Source: an uncultured Collinsella sp.
GTDB lineage: Bacteria > Actinomycetota > Coriobacteriia > Coriobacteriales > Coriobacteriaceae
Assembly: GCA_934647195.1 (NCBI GenBank)
Contig: CAKUFD010000006.1
Span: 62,001-126,000 of the forward strand
Direction: 5' to 3'
DNA length: 64,000 nt
Shown here: positions 17,706 through 26,979 of the stretch, piece by piece
Numbering within the stretch: position 1 is the first letter of the stretch
Layout of the letters: every line of letters starts with the position of its first letter
Notes under the pieces: model-generated
The model's input: only the letters and a program-made list of their open reading frames with translations
Databases searched by the model: none
What the model was told of the DNA's origin: nothing
Made by a program: the position numbers and the translations under genes

Positions 17706-18557
17706 ATGGAGTTCAAGAAGATCACCGATCAGGAATTCGCAACGCTGCCTAATTTCGACGTGGAGTACGAGGACTCTGCCTACGTAGGGGAGATGAGCGA
17801 GAAAGCATATAACGCTCTCGCCAATGCCTGCGACGACGCCGCGAGTGGTTACTTCGACGAGATGCTTCAAGATCCCTACCTTAACCAGGCTCTCCTTGCG
17901 CGCGAGATGAAAGACGATGGCGCCTTTGCGCGCATCGTCAAGCGTCTGTACGAGCACGGCGTGGCTTGTGGCGACGCCGGCTGCTGCTGCAACCTGGCCA
18001 ACATCTACCACGATACAAGCAATCAGGGGAGTGCAGAGGATTGCGCCCGTGCGGTCGAGCTCTACGAGCTTGGCTCCGATCGCGGGGACACGCAGAGCAT
18101 GATCAACCTGGGCTATATCTATTACTACGGTCGCGGGTGCGAGAAGGACTACGCCCGTGCCTACGAGTGCTACGCTCGCGCGGCGCTTACCGATACCAAT
18201 CCCGAGGCCTTTTGGAAACTCGGTGACTTCTATGCCTCGGGCAAGGGTGTTCGCAAAAGCGAGCGCATCGCTTGGCAGCTGTACTCAAAGGCCTATGAGC
18301 TTGCCGGCAAGAGTCCCCTTGCCGCCCGTGCGGCGCATCATATGGCCGATTACCTCATGCGCGGCATCGATGGTGTGGTGATGCCCGATCCCGAACGCGC
18401 GCTGAGCCTCTACGTGCAAGCCGAGGTGGGCTACTACCATCTGATCGACGCCGGGCTCAGGTATTATCAGCGTCAGCTCGACCAGTCAATCGAAGGTCAG
18501 CGGCTGGCCCGTGAGGCGCTGCAAAGGCGACACGTGGACATTCGGGCGGGGGAGTAA
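17706..18557 (+). CDS. Sel1-like repeat protein
   Basis: 283 residues containing about four Sel1/TPR-type helical repeats between residues 95 and 235; the clearest are NLGYIYYYGRGCEKDYARAY and KLGDFYASGKGVRKSERIAW. No signal peptide is visible, so it is probably cytoplasmic. Sel1 arrays are protein-interaction scaffolds. A role with the neighbouring restriction island cannot be excluded, but the separating terminator and an independent start region argue for a stand-alone gene. GAGGGT precedes the ATG. Confidence 0.8.
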   Translation: MEFKKITDQEFATLPNFDVEYEDSAYVGEMSEKAYNALANACDDAASGYFDEMLQDPYLNQALLAREMKDDGAFARIVKRLYEHGVACGDAGCCCNLANIYHDTSNQGSAEDCARAVELYELGSDRGDTQSMINLGYIYYYGRGCEKDYARAYECYARAALTDTNPEAFWKLGDFYASGKGVRKSERIAWQLYSKAYELAGKSPLAARAAHHMADYLMRGIDGVVMPDPERALSLYVQAEVGYYHLIDAGLRYYQRQLDQSIEGQRLAREALQRRHVDIRAGE

Positions 18558-18661
18558 TCGACCCCCATATCGTGTATCCCTCGTGTTGCCTACGTTCACC
18601 AAACCTTTGCTCAGCAAATGAGCGTGCTATCTGCTATCATGCTTAGGCTGTGCGTCTTTAT

Positions 18662-18745
18662 GCGGGCGTGGCGGAATTGGTAGACGCGCCAGATTTAGGT
18701 TCTGGTGGGATTCCCGTGAAGGTTCGAGTCCTTTCGCCCGCACCA
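18662..18745 (+). tRNA. tRNA-Leu (anticodon TAG)
   Basis: An 84-nt tRNA including encoded CCA. The acceptor stem GCGGGCG pairs with CGCCCGC, the anticodon loop TTTAGGT gives TAG (18696-18698), a long variable arm is present as required for leucine, and the T arm contains GGTTCGAGTCC. It reads CUA and probably other CUN codons. It lies directly upstream of tig. Confidence 0.97.
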
Positions 18746-18815
18746 ATCGCACGAACTTTGTTACCAAGGGCTATCGGCACCCGACGTTTGCCGAGCAGGT
18801 TTTATAGGAGGAACG

Positions 18816-20105
18816 TTGAACATCACCGCTTCTGACGTGCAAGACGCCAAGCTTACCGCTACGGTCACCATCCCGGCCGCCGATGTAGATGCCGCCATCA
18901 AGAAGGCCTACAAGGACGCTGCCAACAAGTACCGCTTCCCGGGCTTCCGCGCTGGCCGCGCTCCGCGTCCCGTCATCGATAACATGCTGGGCAAGGAGGC
19001 TACCCTCGCCCAGGCTACCAACGACATCCTCGCTGCTAACGAGCCTGCCGTTCTCAACGAGCTGGATATCGTCCCCCTCAAGGAGGGCGACTACCAGGAG
19101 CTCGACCTCGTCAAGGATCACGAGGACTACACCTACACCGTGACTTTCTCCCTGCGTCAGTCCGTCGAGCTCAACTCCTATGAGCCCGTCGAGATCGAGA
19201 TGCCTCCCGCGGAGGTCACCGAGGGCGAGATCGACGCTCAGATTGAGATGCTCATGGGCTATCACGCCACCTTCGAGGAGGTCGACCGTCCCGTCCAGAA
19301 CGACGACTACGTCACCGCTGCCGTCAAGGACGTCAAGGGCGCTACCCGCTTTGCTGGCGAGAACCGCATGTTCGTCGTTGGCTCCGAGAACTTCCCGACT
19401 GAGGTCAACGAGGGTCTCGTGGGCATGAAGAAGGACGAGTCCAAGGAGATCTCCTGGACCCCCATGGGCGATAACGCCGAGGAGGTCACCATCGAGGTCA
19501 CCGTCAACAACGTCAAGGAGCGCAAGCTTCCCGAGCTCACCGATGAGTTCGTGAAGGAGAACTTCGGCTTTGACACCATCGCTGCCATGCGCGAGGGCGT
19601 CAAGGAGGAGCTCGAGGGCGACAAGGCCTCTAAGCTTCCCGGCCTCAAGGAGAACCGCGCCGTGGCCGCTCTGGCCGAGCGCCTGGAGCTCGAGAAGGTC
19701 GACGAGGATTACGAGCAGTCCGTCTTCTCTGAGCTTGGCCAGACCTTCCTGCAGAACCTCTCTTCCCGTGGCATGACCCTCGACGTCTGGCTGCAGGCCT
19801 CCGGCCTCACCTCCGAGGCCTTCATCGCCGACCTGCACCGTCAGGCCAACGACGTTGCCCGTGAGTCCCTGGCCCTCGACGCTCTTGCCCGTCACCTGGA
19901 GATCGAGGTTTCCGACGAGGACGTCGACAAGGAGTTTGCCGACGCTGGTGTTGAGGACGTTGAGGCTTCCAAGGCTCAGTTCGTGGCCGACGGCCGCATG
20001 CCCGCCGTGCGCGACTCTATCCGTCGTTCCAAGGCTGTTGACTGGTTGGTCGAGAACGCCAAGGTTACCGAGGTTGACGAGTACGCCAAGAAGGACGCCG
20101 AGTAA
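18816..20105 (+). CDS. tig: Trigger factor, ribosome-associated chaperone
   Basis: 429 residues; the usual bacterial length is about 430-450. The N-terminal ribosome-binding domain contains the signature FPGFRAGRAPRPVI (around residues 44-57), followed by a PPIase-like middle domain beginning near residue 150 and a long helical C-terminal chaperone domain. It binds nascent chains at the ribosome exit and has proline isomerase activity. The start is TTG with AGGAGG 4 nt upstream. Location before clpP-clpX is the common bacterial order, joining folding and proteolysis. Confidence 0.97.
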   Translation: MNITASDVQDAKLTATVTIPAADVDAAIKKAYKDAANKYRFPGFRAGRAPRPVIDNMLGKEATLAQATNDILAANEPAVLNELDIVPLKEGDYQELDLVKDHEDYTYTVTFSLRQSVELNSYEPVEIEMPPAEVTEGEIDAQIEMLMGYHATFEEVDRPVQNDDYVTAAVKDVKGATRFAGENRMFVVGSENFPTEVNEGLVGMKKDESKEISWTPMGDNAEEVTIEVTVNNVKERKLPELTDEFVKENFGFDTIAAMREGVKEELEGDKASKLPGLKENRAVAALAERLELEKVDEDYEQSVFSELGQTFLQNLSSRGMTLDVWLQASGLTSEAFIADLHRQANDVARESLALDALARHLEIEVSDEDVDKEFADAGVEDVEASKAQFVADGRMPAVRDSIRRSKAVDWLVENAKVTEVDEYAKKDAE

Positions 20106-20130
20106 CCCTCGCTCCTAAAAATAGGCTATG

Positions 20131-20198
20131 ATACCGGCGAGCCGGTATATCTGTACGGTGCTTCGATTCTGCGCTCCGGCGCATCCGGGGCACCGTAC
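20131..20198 (+). promoter_or_regulatory. Two inverted repeats in the tig-clpP spacer
   Basis: An 18-nt perfect dyad (20131-20148, ATACCGGC-GA-GCCGGTAT) is followed by a second inverted repeat, GTACGGTGC (20153-20161) with GCACCGTAC (20190-20198). A possible -10 TATGAT (20126-20131) abuts the first dyad. These could be an operator for a protease regulator or the clpP leader structure. There is no T-run, so a terminator is unlikely. Confidence 0.5.
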
Positions 20199-20230
20199 GT
20201 TTCTATCGAGTATGTATGAAAGGAGTTGCC

Positions 20231-20851
20231 ATGCAGCACATTCAGTCTTCGCTTGTGCCCTACGTTATCGAGCAGACCCCGCGCGGTGAGCGCAGCTACG
20301 ACATCTATTCGCGCCTGTTGAACGATCGCATCATCTTTTTGGGTGAAGAGATCAACTCCGTTTCTGCCAACCTGGTGATCGCTCAGCTGCTTCACCTGGA
20401 GAGCCAGGATGCCGAGAAGGACATCTCGATCTACATCAATTCGCCCGGCGGCGAGGTCACAGCTGGTCTGGCTATCCTCGACACCATGAACTTCATCAAG
20501 CCGCAGGTCTCCACCATCTGTGTGGGCATGGCTGCCTCCATGGCTGCCGTCCTGCTTTCTTGCGGAGCTCCTGGCAAGCGCTTCTGCCTGCCTAACTCGC
20601 TCGTGATGATTCACCAGCCCAGCGGTGGCGCCCAGGGTCAGCAGACCGAGATCGAAATCGCCGCTCAGCAGATCAAGGCCACTCGCGCCAAGCTCAACAA
20701 GATCTTGGCCGATACCTCTGGTCAGCCTTTTGAGAAGGTCCAGGCCGATACCGAGCGCGATCATTACCTCACGGCCGACGAGGCACTTGAGTATGGTCTG
20801 ATCGACCGCATCGTTTCTTCCCGCGCCGAGGCCGCGAAGGGAACCAACTAA
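20231..20851 (+). CDS. clpP: ATP-dependent Clp protease proteolytic subunit
   Basis: 206 residues. The serine-protease triad is readable: Ser103 in GMAASMAA, His128 in VMIHQPSGG, and Asp177 in [11 protein letters not shown]. It forms the tetradecameric chamber that degrades proteins delivered by ClpX or ClpC. ATG 20231 has AAGGAG 6 nt upstream; an earlier ATG at 20216 lacks one. clpX follows after 2 nt, so the pair is one operon. Many actinobacteria carry a second clpP; none is in this window. Confidence 0.97.
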   Translation: MQHIQSSLVPYVIEQTPRGERSYDIYSRLLNDRIIFLGEEINSVSANLVIAQLLHLESQDAEKDISIYINSPGGEVTAGLAILDTMNFIKPQVSTICVGMAASMAAVLLSCGAPGKRFCLPNSLVMIHQPSGGAQGQQTEIEIAAQQIKATRAKLNKILADTSGQPFEKVQADTERDHYLTADEALEYGLIDRIVSSRAEAAKGTN

Positions 20852-20853
20852 CG

Positions 20854-22245
20854 ATGGCAAAGAACACGACGCCGGATCAGGACAACTTCGCTCCTATCCA
20901 TTGCTCGTTTTGCGGCAAAACCCAAGACCAGGTGCGCAAGCTTGTTCGCGGGCCCAGCAATATCTTTATCTGCGATGAGTGCGTAGCTGCTTGCTCCGAG
21001 ATTCTCGAAGAGTCGCTTGCCCAGGACTTCATGGCCCATGGCATGCCCGATCTTTCTGAGCTCGAGCAGGAGTTTGAGCTTGAAGACGATGGCTACGAGC
21101 CTGCCGTTGCATCGAGTATCATCAAGCGCGTGCCCACTCCGCACGAGATTTATGACGAGCTTTCGGCCTACGTGATGGGCCAGGAGGACGCCAAACGCGC
21201 CATGTCCGTGGCGGTGTACAACCACTACCGTCGCGTGCTTGAGGGCGAGGCCGCATCCGAGAATGCCGCCGATGGCGCGCCTTTGGGCAAGCATGCGGTC
21301 GATGCTGCGGACGATGTGGATACCGTCGAGCTTGCAAAGAGCAACATCTTGCTGCTTGGTCCTACCGGTACCGGCAAGACTCTGCTTGCGCAGACGCTCG
21401 CGCGCATCCTGGAGGTTCCTTTCGCCATCGCCGACGCCACCGCTCTCACCGAGGCCGGCTACGTGGGCGAGGACGTGGAGAACATCCTGCTCAAGCTCAT
21501 CACTGCCGCCGACGGCGACATCGAGCGTGCGCAGATCGGCATCATCTACGTGGACGAGATCGACAAGATCGCTCGCAAGGCCGAGAACCTTTCCATCACG
21601 CGTGACGTCTCGGGCGAGGGTGTGCAGCAGGCACTTCTCAAGATTCTTGAGGGCACCGTTGCAAGCGTTCCGCCCACGGGTGGTCGCAAGCATCCTCAGC
21701 AGGAGCTTTTGCAGATCGATACCACGAACATCCTGTTTATCTGTGGTGGCGCCTTCGTGGGGCTGGACAAGATCATCTCCGACCGAGTGGGCAACAAGGG
21801 TGTTGGCTTTAACTCCGAGATCGCCGGCCCCTCTTCCACCGACGAGAACACGCTGCTTCACCAGGTGCTGCCCGAGGACCTTAACGCCTTTGGCATGATT
21901 CCCGAGTTCATCGGCCGCACTCCGGTGATCACGCAGACCTGCGCGCTTTCCGAGGACGACTTGATCTCGATTCTCACCGAGCCCAAGAACGCCATCGTCA
22001 AGCAGTACCGTCGCATGTTCCGCCTGGAGGGCTGCGAGCTCGAGTTTGAGCCCGAGGCCCTGCGCGAGATTGCCAAGCTGGCGCTTGCTCGCAAGACGGG
22101 TGCGCGTGGTCTTCGCTCCATCTGCGAGGACCTGCTGCAGCAGACGATGTTCGATCTCCCCAGCGAGGAGAATGTTGCCAAGGTTGTGGTGACCCCCGCC
22201 GCTGTGCGCGGAGAGGAGCAGCCGCGCCGCATCATCGTTGCGTAA
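20854..22245 (+). CDS. clpX: ClpX unfoldase, ATPase subunit of ClpXP
   Basis: 463 residues, longer than the usual ~420. The N-terminal zinc-binding domain [15 protein letters not shown]...CDEC is at about residues 13-43. Walker A GPTGTGKT is near residue 168 and Walker B IIYVDEID near 230. Extra length comes partly from an acidic insert near residues 60-80 and a spacer around residues 125-160 ([20 protein letters not shown]). It recognises tagged substrates, unfolds them and feeds ClpP, encoded 2 nt upstream. A terminator follows. Confidence 0.97.
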   Translation: MAKNTTPDQDNFAPIHCSFCGKTQDQVRKLVRGPSNIFICDECVAACSEILEESLAQDFMAHGMPDLSELEQEFELEDDGYEPAVASSIIKRVPTPHEIYDELSAYVMGQEDAKRAMSVAVYNHYRRVLEGEAASENAADGAPLGKHAVDAADDVDTVELAKSNILLLGPTGTGKTLLAQTLARILEVPFAIADATALTEAGYVGEDVENILLKLITAADGDIERAQIGIIYVDEIDKIARKAENLSITRDVSGEGVQQALLKILEGTVASVPPTGGRKHPQQELLQIDTTNILFICGGAFVGLDKIISDRVGNKGVGFNSEIAGPSSTDENTLLHQVLPEDLNAFGMIPEFIGRTPVITQTCALSEDDLISILTEPKNAIVKQYRRMFRLEGCELEFEPEALREIAKLALARKTGARGLRSICEDLLQQTMFDLPSEENVAKVVVTPAAVRGEEQPRRIIVA

Positions 22246-22282
22246 GTGCTTGCTAGCCAACTTGCTGCGACTCACACACATT

Positions 22283-22321
22283 AACGGGTTCAAGAGGTTC
22301 GTCCTTTTGAACCCGTTTTTT
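22283..22321 (+). terminator. Terminator of clpP-clpX
   Basis: An 11-bp stem (AACGGGTTCAA 22283-22293 with TTGAACCCGTT 22307-22317), 13-nt loop, continuing into a T-run. Confidence 0.9.
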
Positions 22322-22426
22322 GTTGGCGTGCGTGCCGTTGCTTTTGCGCCGTTGACGTGTGGTATTCTTCTATGGGCGCCATGCGTGGCGCGCTCATTTT
22401 TTATTGCCAAGAAGTACTTGATGCCC

Positions 22427-22546
22427 GGGAGAAATCCCGTTTGCCTTTCGTAGATTCCGCACAAGCCGAAGGCGCCGGTGGCGCCTTCGTGCGAGCAGGA
22501 CTTGACCGAGCGAAAGGAAAACGGAATTTCTCCCCGAGAAGGGGAG
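22427..22546 (+). promoter_or_regulatory. Structured leader RNA of valS, candidate riboregulator
   Basis: Arms 22427-22450 and 22511-22534 pair over 24 positions with only two mismatches, closing a 60-nt core. The core contains the hairpin CGAAGGCGCC-GGT-GGCGCCTTCG and the block GCCTTCGTGCGAGCAGGACT (22483-22502), which recurs before leuS with one difference. The end of the closing helix overlaps CTCCCC (22530-22535), which can instead pair with the ribosome site GGGGAG (22541-22546) around loop GAGAA. Helix P1 and this hairpin exclude each other, as in a translational switch. The 5' arm can also fold alone (GGGA-GAAA-TCCC). I see no canonical T-box sequence. Confidence 0.72.
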
Positions 22547-22552
22547 CGAGAT

Positions 22553-25252
22553 ATGACAGAAGAAATGCCCAAAGTTTACGACCCGTCTGAAAACGAGCCC
22601 AAGATTTTGCAGAAGTGGCTCGACGGCGGCTACTACAAGCGTCGCGCGGGCGTGGGCGACTGCACCGTCACCATTCCGCCTCCTAACGTCACCGGCAAGC
22701 TCCACATGGGTCATGCCACCGACGACTCCATCCAGGACGCCATCATCCGCATGGCTCGCATGCGCGGCAAGTCCACGCGCTGGGTGCTCGGCACCGACCA
22801 CGCGGGTATCGCTACGCAGACCAAGGTCGACAAGAAGCTCAAAAGCGAGGGTATCAGCCGCCTGGAGATTGGTCGCGATAAGTTTATCGATGCTTGCTGG
22901 GACTGGACGCATGAGTACGGCGGCATCATCGTCGAGCAGATCAAGCGCATGGGCTGCTCAGTTGACTTCGACAACGAGCGCTTTACCATGGACGCCGATT
23001 ACGCCGAGGCCGTGCGCCGTGTGTTCTGCGACTGGTACCACAACGGTCTGATTTATCGCGGTAAGCGCATCGTCAACTGGTGCCCCAACTGCACCACCGC
23101 CATCTCGGACGACGAGGCCGAGTATCACGACGAGCATGGCCACCTGTGGCACCTGCGCTACCCGCTTACCGAGCCGGTGAACGGCCAGGATTACATCGTC
23201 GTCGCCACCACGCGTCCCGAGACCATGCTGGGCGATACCGGAGTGGCCGTCTCGCCCAAGGACCCCGAGAAGGCGGCTTTTGTAGGCAAGACCGTCAAGC
23301 TGCCCATCGTCGACCGCGAGATTCCTATCTTTTCCGATTACCACGTGGACGCGAACTTCGGTTCCGGTTTCGTTAAGGTCACGCCCGCGCACGATCCCAA
23401 CGACTACGCCATGGGTCAGGCTCATGACCTCCCGCAGATCAACATCTTTGACGAGCACGCGGTTGTCGTCGAGGGCTACGGCGAGTTCACGGGCATGAAC
23501 CGCGACGAGTGTCGCGAGGCCGTCGTCGCATGGTTCGAGGAGCACGGCTTGCTCGATCATGTCGAGGATCTCGACCACTCCGTCATGCACTGCTATCGTT
23601 GCGATGCTGCTCTTGAGCCCTGGCTTTCCGAGCAGTGGTTCGTTGCCGTTGACAAGCTCAAGGGGCCGGCACTCGACGCCGTTAACTCCGGCAAGGTGAC
23701 GTTCCATCCCGCGCGCTGGACGCAGACCTACACCACCTGGATGGAGAACCTCAAGGACTGGTGTATTTCCCGTCAGCTGTGGTGGGGCCATCGTATCCCT
23801 GTCTTCTACTGCGAGGACTGCGGCTGGGAAGACGCCCTGCTCGAGGATACCGACGTGTGCCCCAAGTGCGGCGGCCATCACGTTCATCAGGACGAGAACG
23901 TGCTCGATACCTGGTTCTCGTCTCAGCTGTGGACCTTTGCCACCCAGGGTTGGCCGCAAAAGCCCGAGCAGCTTGAGGGCCATCATCCCACCACGGCGCT
24001 CGTCACTGCGCGCGACATCATTGCCCTGTGGGTCGCTCGCATGATCATGAGCTCGCTGTACTTCTTGGACGAGGTGCCTTTCAAGGATGTTGTCATCTAC
24101 CCGACGATCCTTGCCAAGGACGGCAGCCGCATGTCCAAGTCCAAGGGCAACGGTGTTGACCCCATGGACCTCATTGGCATGTATGGTGCCGACGCCATGC
24201 GTTTCAACCTGCTTACGCTGTGCACCACTAACCAGGATGTGAAGTTCGACGCGAACATCGATAAGAAGACCAAGGAGCTTGTCGACAGCCCGCGCACTGA
24301 CCAGGCAAAGAGCTTTGTGACCAAGATCTGGAACGCAAGCCGCTTCCTGCTCATGAACATGGAGGGCTACACACCTGGCGAGCCCGTGGCCGAGACCGCG
24401 GCCGACGCCTGGATGTTCAGCCGCCTGGCCAAGGCCGTGAAGATGGTTACCGAGGGCATCGAGAACTACACCTTTGGCGATATGGCCCGCGGCGTGCAGA
24501 CGTTCTTCTGGAACGAGGTCTGCGACTGGTATGTCGAGGTCACCAAGGCGCGCCTTAAGGACGATTCCACCCGTCTGCAGGCTCAGCGCAACCTCATGTT
24601 CGTGCTCGATACGTCCCTGCGCTTGATGCACCCGCTCATGCCGTTTGTGACCGAGGCCATCTGGGATACCATGCCCGCCTCCGTGCTTGACGAGAAGGAC
24701 GGTTCGCTCGAGCGTGCCGAGGCCCTGATGATCGCTGCTTGGCCCGAGCCTGTGGACTACGAGAAGTTTATCGACGAGGATGCTGAGCGCTCCTTCGAGC
24801 TGCTTCGCTCCGTTGTCTCTGCCGCTCGCTCCACGCGTGCTCGCTATCGTTTGAGCCCCAAGGAGCAGCTGGTTGCTGTTGTTCGCATGGGCGCTGAGGA
24901 CCAGCAGCGCTTCTCGACCATGGCCGACCTTGCCGCAAGCCTGGGCAACTTGGAGCTTACGGTTGCGGGCGAGGATGCCGCCAAGCCGGCTGCCTCGATC
25001 GGCGTGGTTGACGGTGGCGTCGAGGTCTTCATCGTGCTCGAGGGCAAGGTCGACTTGGCTGCCGAGCGCGCTCGCATGGAGAAGGAGATTGCCGCTGCCA
25101 CCAAGGAACTCACCGCTGCCGAGCGTACGCTTGCCAACGAGGGCTTTGTGGCAAAGGCCGCTCCCGAGGTCGTGCAGAAGAAGCGCGATCGCGCCGCCGA
25201 GCTCAAGGAGACCATCGCTGCCCTCCAGTCCCAGCTCGCCGACTTCGAATAG
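22553..25252 (+). CDS. valS: Valyl-tRNA synthetase
   Basis: 899-residue class I synthetase that charges tRNA-Val and edits threonine. The HIGH-type motif appears as PPPNVTGKLHMGHA near residue 42, the CP1 editing domain spans roughly 180-340, and the KMSKS motif is DGSRMSKSKGNG near residue 525. A zinc-ribbon insertion (CEDCGW...CPKCGG) lies near 420-445, and the C-terminal coiled coil typical of ValRS ends the protein. GGGGAG is 6 nt before ATG 22553; that ribosome site can be sequestered by the leader hairpin, suggesting translational control. Confidence 0.97.
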   Translation: MTEEMPKVYDPSENEPKILQKWLDGGYYKRRAGVGDCTVTIPPPNVTGKLHMGHATDDSIQDAIIRMARMRGKSTRWVLGTDHAGIATQTKVDKKLKSEGISRLEIGRDKFIDACWDWTHEYGGIIVEQIKRMGCSVDFDNERFTMDADYAEAVRRVFCDWYHNGLIYRGKRIVNWCPNCTTAISDDEAEYHDEHGHLWHLRYPLTEPVNGQDYIVVATTRPETMLGDTGVAVSPKDPEKAAFVGKTVKLPIVDREIPIFSDYHVDANFGSGFVKVTPAHDPNDYAMGQAHDLPQINIFDEHAVVVEGYGEFTGMNRDECREAVVAWFEEHGLLDHVEDLDHSVMHCYRCDAALEPWLSEQWFVAVDKLKGPALDAVNSGKVTFHPARWTQTYTTWMENLKDWCISRQLWWGHRIPVFYCEDCGWEDALLEDTDVCPKCGGHHVHQDENVLDTWFSSQLWTFATQGWPQKPEQLEGHHPTTALVTARDIIALWVARMIMSSLYFLDEVPFKDVVIYPTILAKDGSRMSKSKGNGVDPMDLIGMYGADAMRFNLLTLCTTNQDVKFDANIDKKTKELVDSPRTDQAKSFVTKIWNASRFLLMNMEGYTPGEPVAETAADAWMFSRLAKAVKMVTEGIENYTFGDMARGVQTFFWNEVCDWYVEVTKARLKDDSTRLQAQRNLMFVLDTSLRLMHPLMPFVTEAIWDTMPASVLDEKDGSLERAEALMIAAWPEPVDYEKFIDEDAERSFELLRSVVSAARSTRARYRLSPKEQLVAVVRMGAEDQQRFSTMADLAASLGNLELTVAGEDAAKPAASIGVVDGGVEVFIVLEGKVDLAAERARMEKEIAAATKELTAAERTLANEGFVAKAAPEVVQKKRDRAAELKETIAALQSQLADFE

Positions 25253-25255
25253 CAG

Positions 25256-25291
25256 ATGTGACAAAAAGTCGACAGGTTTAATTTGTCACAT
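25256..25291 (-). repeat. 36-nt palindromic repeat, copy A
   Basis: A 36-nt element with perfect 8-bp ends (ATGTGACA...TGTCACAT apart from one internal base). Its reverse complement matches copy C at 28147-28182 in 35 of 36 positions. It begins 4 nt after the valS stop. Confidence 0.8.
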
Positions 25292-25329
25292 ATTCATCGT
25301 TTGTTCACATGTGTGGATGCGATGTGAAG

Positions 25330-25365
25330 ATGTGACAGAATAAACCTGTCTTCCAAGTGTCACAT
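25330..25365 (+). repeat. 36-nt palindromic repeat, copy B
   Basis: The same length and terminal sequences as copies A and C, orientation like C, sharing the internal AATAAACCTGTC; it differs mainly at positions 22-28. It lies 38 nt after copy A in the valS-folC spacer. Confidence 0.75.
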
Positions 25366-25377
25366 TTTGGGTAATTG

Positions 25378-25406
25378 AGAGCGCGCTGGCTTGGCTGGCG
25401 CGCTCT
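25378..25406 (+). terminator. Hairpin before folC, weak terminator or leader structure
   Basis: A perfect 9-bp GC-rich stem (AGAGCGCGC 25378-25386 with GCGCGCTCT 25398-25406) followed by TTGTT. It may end valS readthrough or be part of the folC leader; the T-run is short. Confidence 0.5.
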
Positions 25407-25437
25407 TTGTTCATCGCCAAGAAAGGTCTTGCATCCT

Positions 25438-26793
25438 ATGTATACGGTTCCGTTTTCTTACCCCGTGTTCTCGTTCGAGAAGGCCGTCTCACTTGCTTGC
25501 GATACCGGCGTGATCTCTGGCGATGCGGGCCCGCTGCTGGAGACGGTCGTCGAAATGTTCAATGAGCTTGAACGACCGGATGCTCATTTTGATTGCATCC
25601 AGATCGCGGGCACCAACGGCAAGACCTCTACAACGCGCTTTACCGCGGCGATTCTTCGCGGCGAGGGCTTGCGCTGCGCGCTCTATACCTCTCCTCAGCT
25701 TGTTCGTTATCCCGAGCGTATGGAAATCGACGGTGCTCCCATCTCGGATGAACTGTTCGCGCAGGGCATCTCGGCTGCATATGAGGCAGGCCGACGCGTT
25801 AACGAGCGTCGCGCTGCGGCGGGAGAGAGCATCTTTACCATCACCCCATTTGACCTTCTCACGGTGGCAGCCTTGACGGTTTATGCCCTTGAGGGGGTCG
25901 ACGTTGCTGTGCTTGAGGTGGGCATGGGCGGTCGCTGGGATGCCACGAGCGCTACCGACCCGCATGTTGTTGCGATTACCGGCATCGGCCTTGATCACAT
26001 GCGCATTCTGGGTAACACGCTCGCCGAGATCGCGGGCGAGAAGGCTGCCGTTATCAAGCCTGGTCGCTCTGTCATTTTGGGCGAGGGCGTGCATGAGCCC
26101 AGCGTGTGGCAGGTTATGGAGGATCGCTGCCGTGAGTGCGAGGTTTCACCCCTTGTGTCCTCGCATAAGATCTTGAAGCGTCCGACGCATCTGGGCGACA
26201 CGCTCGATTTTGCCTGCGAGACCTCGCGCGCTTGCTATGAATGCTCCCTCTATAAGCCGCTCTACCAGGCGCAAAATGCATCGTGCGCTATTTTTGTTGC
26301 GGAGGAGTATCTGGACCGTGCGCTCAACAAGGATGTATTGGCCGCATCGCTTGCCACGTGTCCTACGCCTGGCCGCTTTGACGTGTTGCAAAGCGAGCCG
26401 TTGATCCTCATCGACGCTTGCCATAACCCTCAGAGCTGCGAGAATTTTGTCTCCTCACTCGATGAGATCAACCCTAACGTGGCACAACGCCCGCTGCTTC
26501 TAACAGCCGCCCTTGCCGATAAAGACGTGAGCGGCATCGTTGACGTCTTGGTGCCCGCTTTCCCACGCATCGTTGTGACGCAGACGGCGAGCGATCGCGC
26601 GATTCCGGCCCAGGAGTTGGCTCAGCTTGTGCGAAACAAGCTTCAGGAGCTTGGCCGTCCAGCTTCTGACCTGGTGGAGGTCGTGCCTTCCGCGCCGGAT
26701 GCGGTGGAGCGTTTGGCTGCGGCGGGGGAGGCCTTTGTCGCGGCCGGCACCATTACCCTTGCAGGCGAGGTTGCGGGTATCGTGCGCGGATAG
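25438..26793 (+). CDS. folC: Folylpolyglutamate synthase / dihydrofolate synthase
   Basis: 451 residues, typical for the bifunctional enzyme that adds glutamate to dihydropteroate and to folates. The Mur-ligase-type ATP loop AGTNGKTSTTRF lies near residue 60, and EVGMGGRWDATSA near 160 is a FolC signature. The C-terminal ligase domain contains DACHNPQSCENF near 330. ATG 25438 has GAAAGG 11 nt upstream; a frame from 25375 would run through a hairpin and is rejected. It follows valS, a common pairing, although repeats and a hairpin lie in the spacer. Confidence 0.95.
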   Translation: MYTVPFSYPVFSFEKAVSLACDTGVISGDAGPLLETVVEMFNELERPDAHFDCIQIAGTNGKTSTTRFTAAILRGEGLRCALYTSPQLVRYPERMEIDGAPISDELFAQGISAAYEAGRRVNERRAAAGESIFTITPFDLLTVAALTVYALEGVDVAVLEVGMGGRWDATSATDPHVVAITGIGLDHMRILGNTLAEIAGEKAAVIKPGRSVILGEGVHEPSVWQVMEDRCRECEVSPLVSSHKILKRPTHLGDTLDFACETSRACYECSLYKPLYQAQNASCAIFVAEEYLDRALNKDVLAASLATCPTPGRFDVLQSEPLILIDACHNPQSCENFVSSLDEINPNVAQRPLLLTAALADKDVSGIVDVLVPAFPRIVVTQTASDRAIPAQELAQLVRNKLQELGRPASDLVEVVPSAPDAVERLAAAGEAFVAAGTITLAGEVAGIVRG

Positions 26794-26854
26794 CCGTTTG
26801 TATTCGCTCATGGGTGGCCAAATTGCCCCTTAAGGTTCAACCTCAACTCAAATT

Positions 26855-26912
26855 AACCTTAAAGTTGAGGTTGAGATATGGTGCCTGTGTATAGAACCTT
26901 GAAGCTCAGGTT
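26855..26912 (+). promoter_or_regulatory. Paired 18-bp dyads upstream of the RlpA-like gene
   Basis: Two imperfect dyads with the pattern AACCTT-N6-(G/C)AGGTT occupy 26855-26872 and 26895-26912, centres 40 nt apart (about four DNA turns). A third related sequence in reverse orientation lies at about 26832-26847. A possible -10 TATACT (26931-26936) follows, 44 nt before the gene start. The arrangement resembles sites for a dimeric regulator; the MerR family uses similar AT/GC-mixed dyads, but the regulator is unknown. Confidence 0.55.
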
Positions 26913-26979
26913 GAAGTTGAGTCGTATCGCTATACTGTTATGTCAATGAGATAACGACGATCAAGGCGGTACTTCTCTT

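Noticed and set aside
18662..18745. tRNA-Leu as attachment site of a mobile island ending at 17.6 kb
   Set aside because: No integrase gene is present, no duplicate of the tRNA 3' end was noticed on the other side of the island, and a stand-alone Sel1 gene lies between.
22427..22546. T-box riboswitch as the explanation of the valS leader
   Set aside because: I looked for the conserved GGUGGNACCGCG-type T-box, a specifier loop and a competing terminator and found none. The core shared with leuS does not resemble them. A profile search is still needed to exclude a divergent form.
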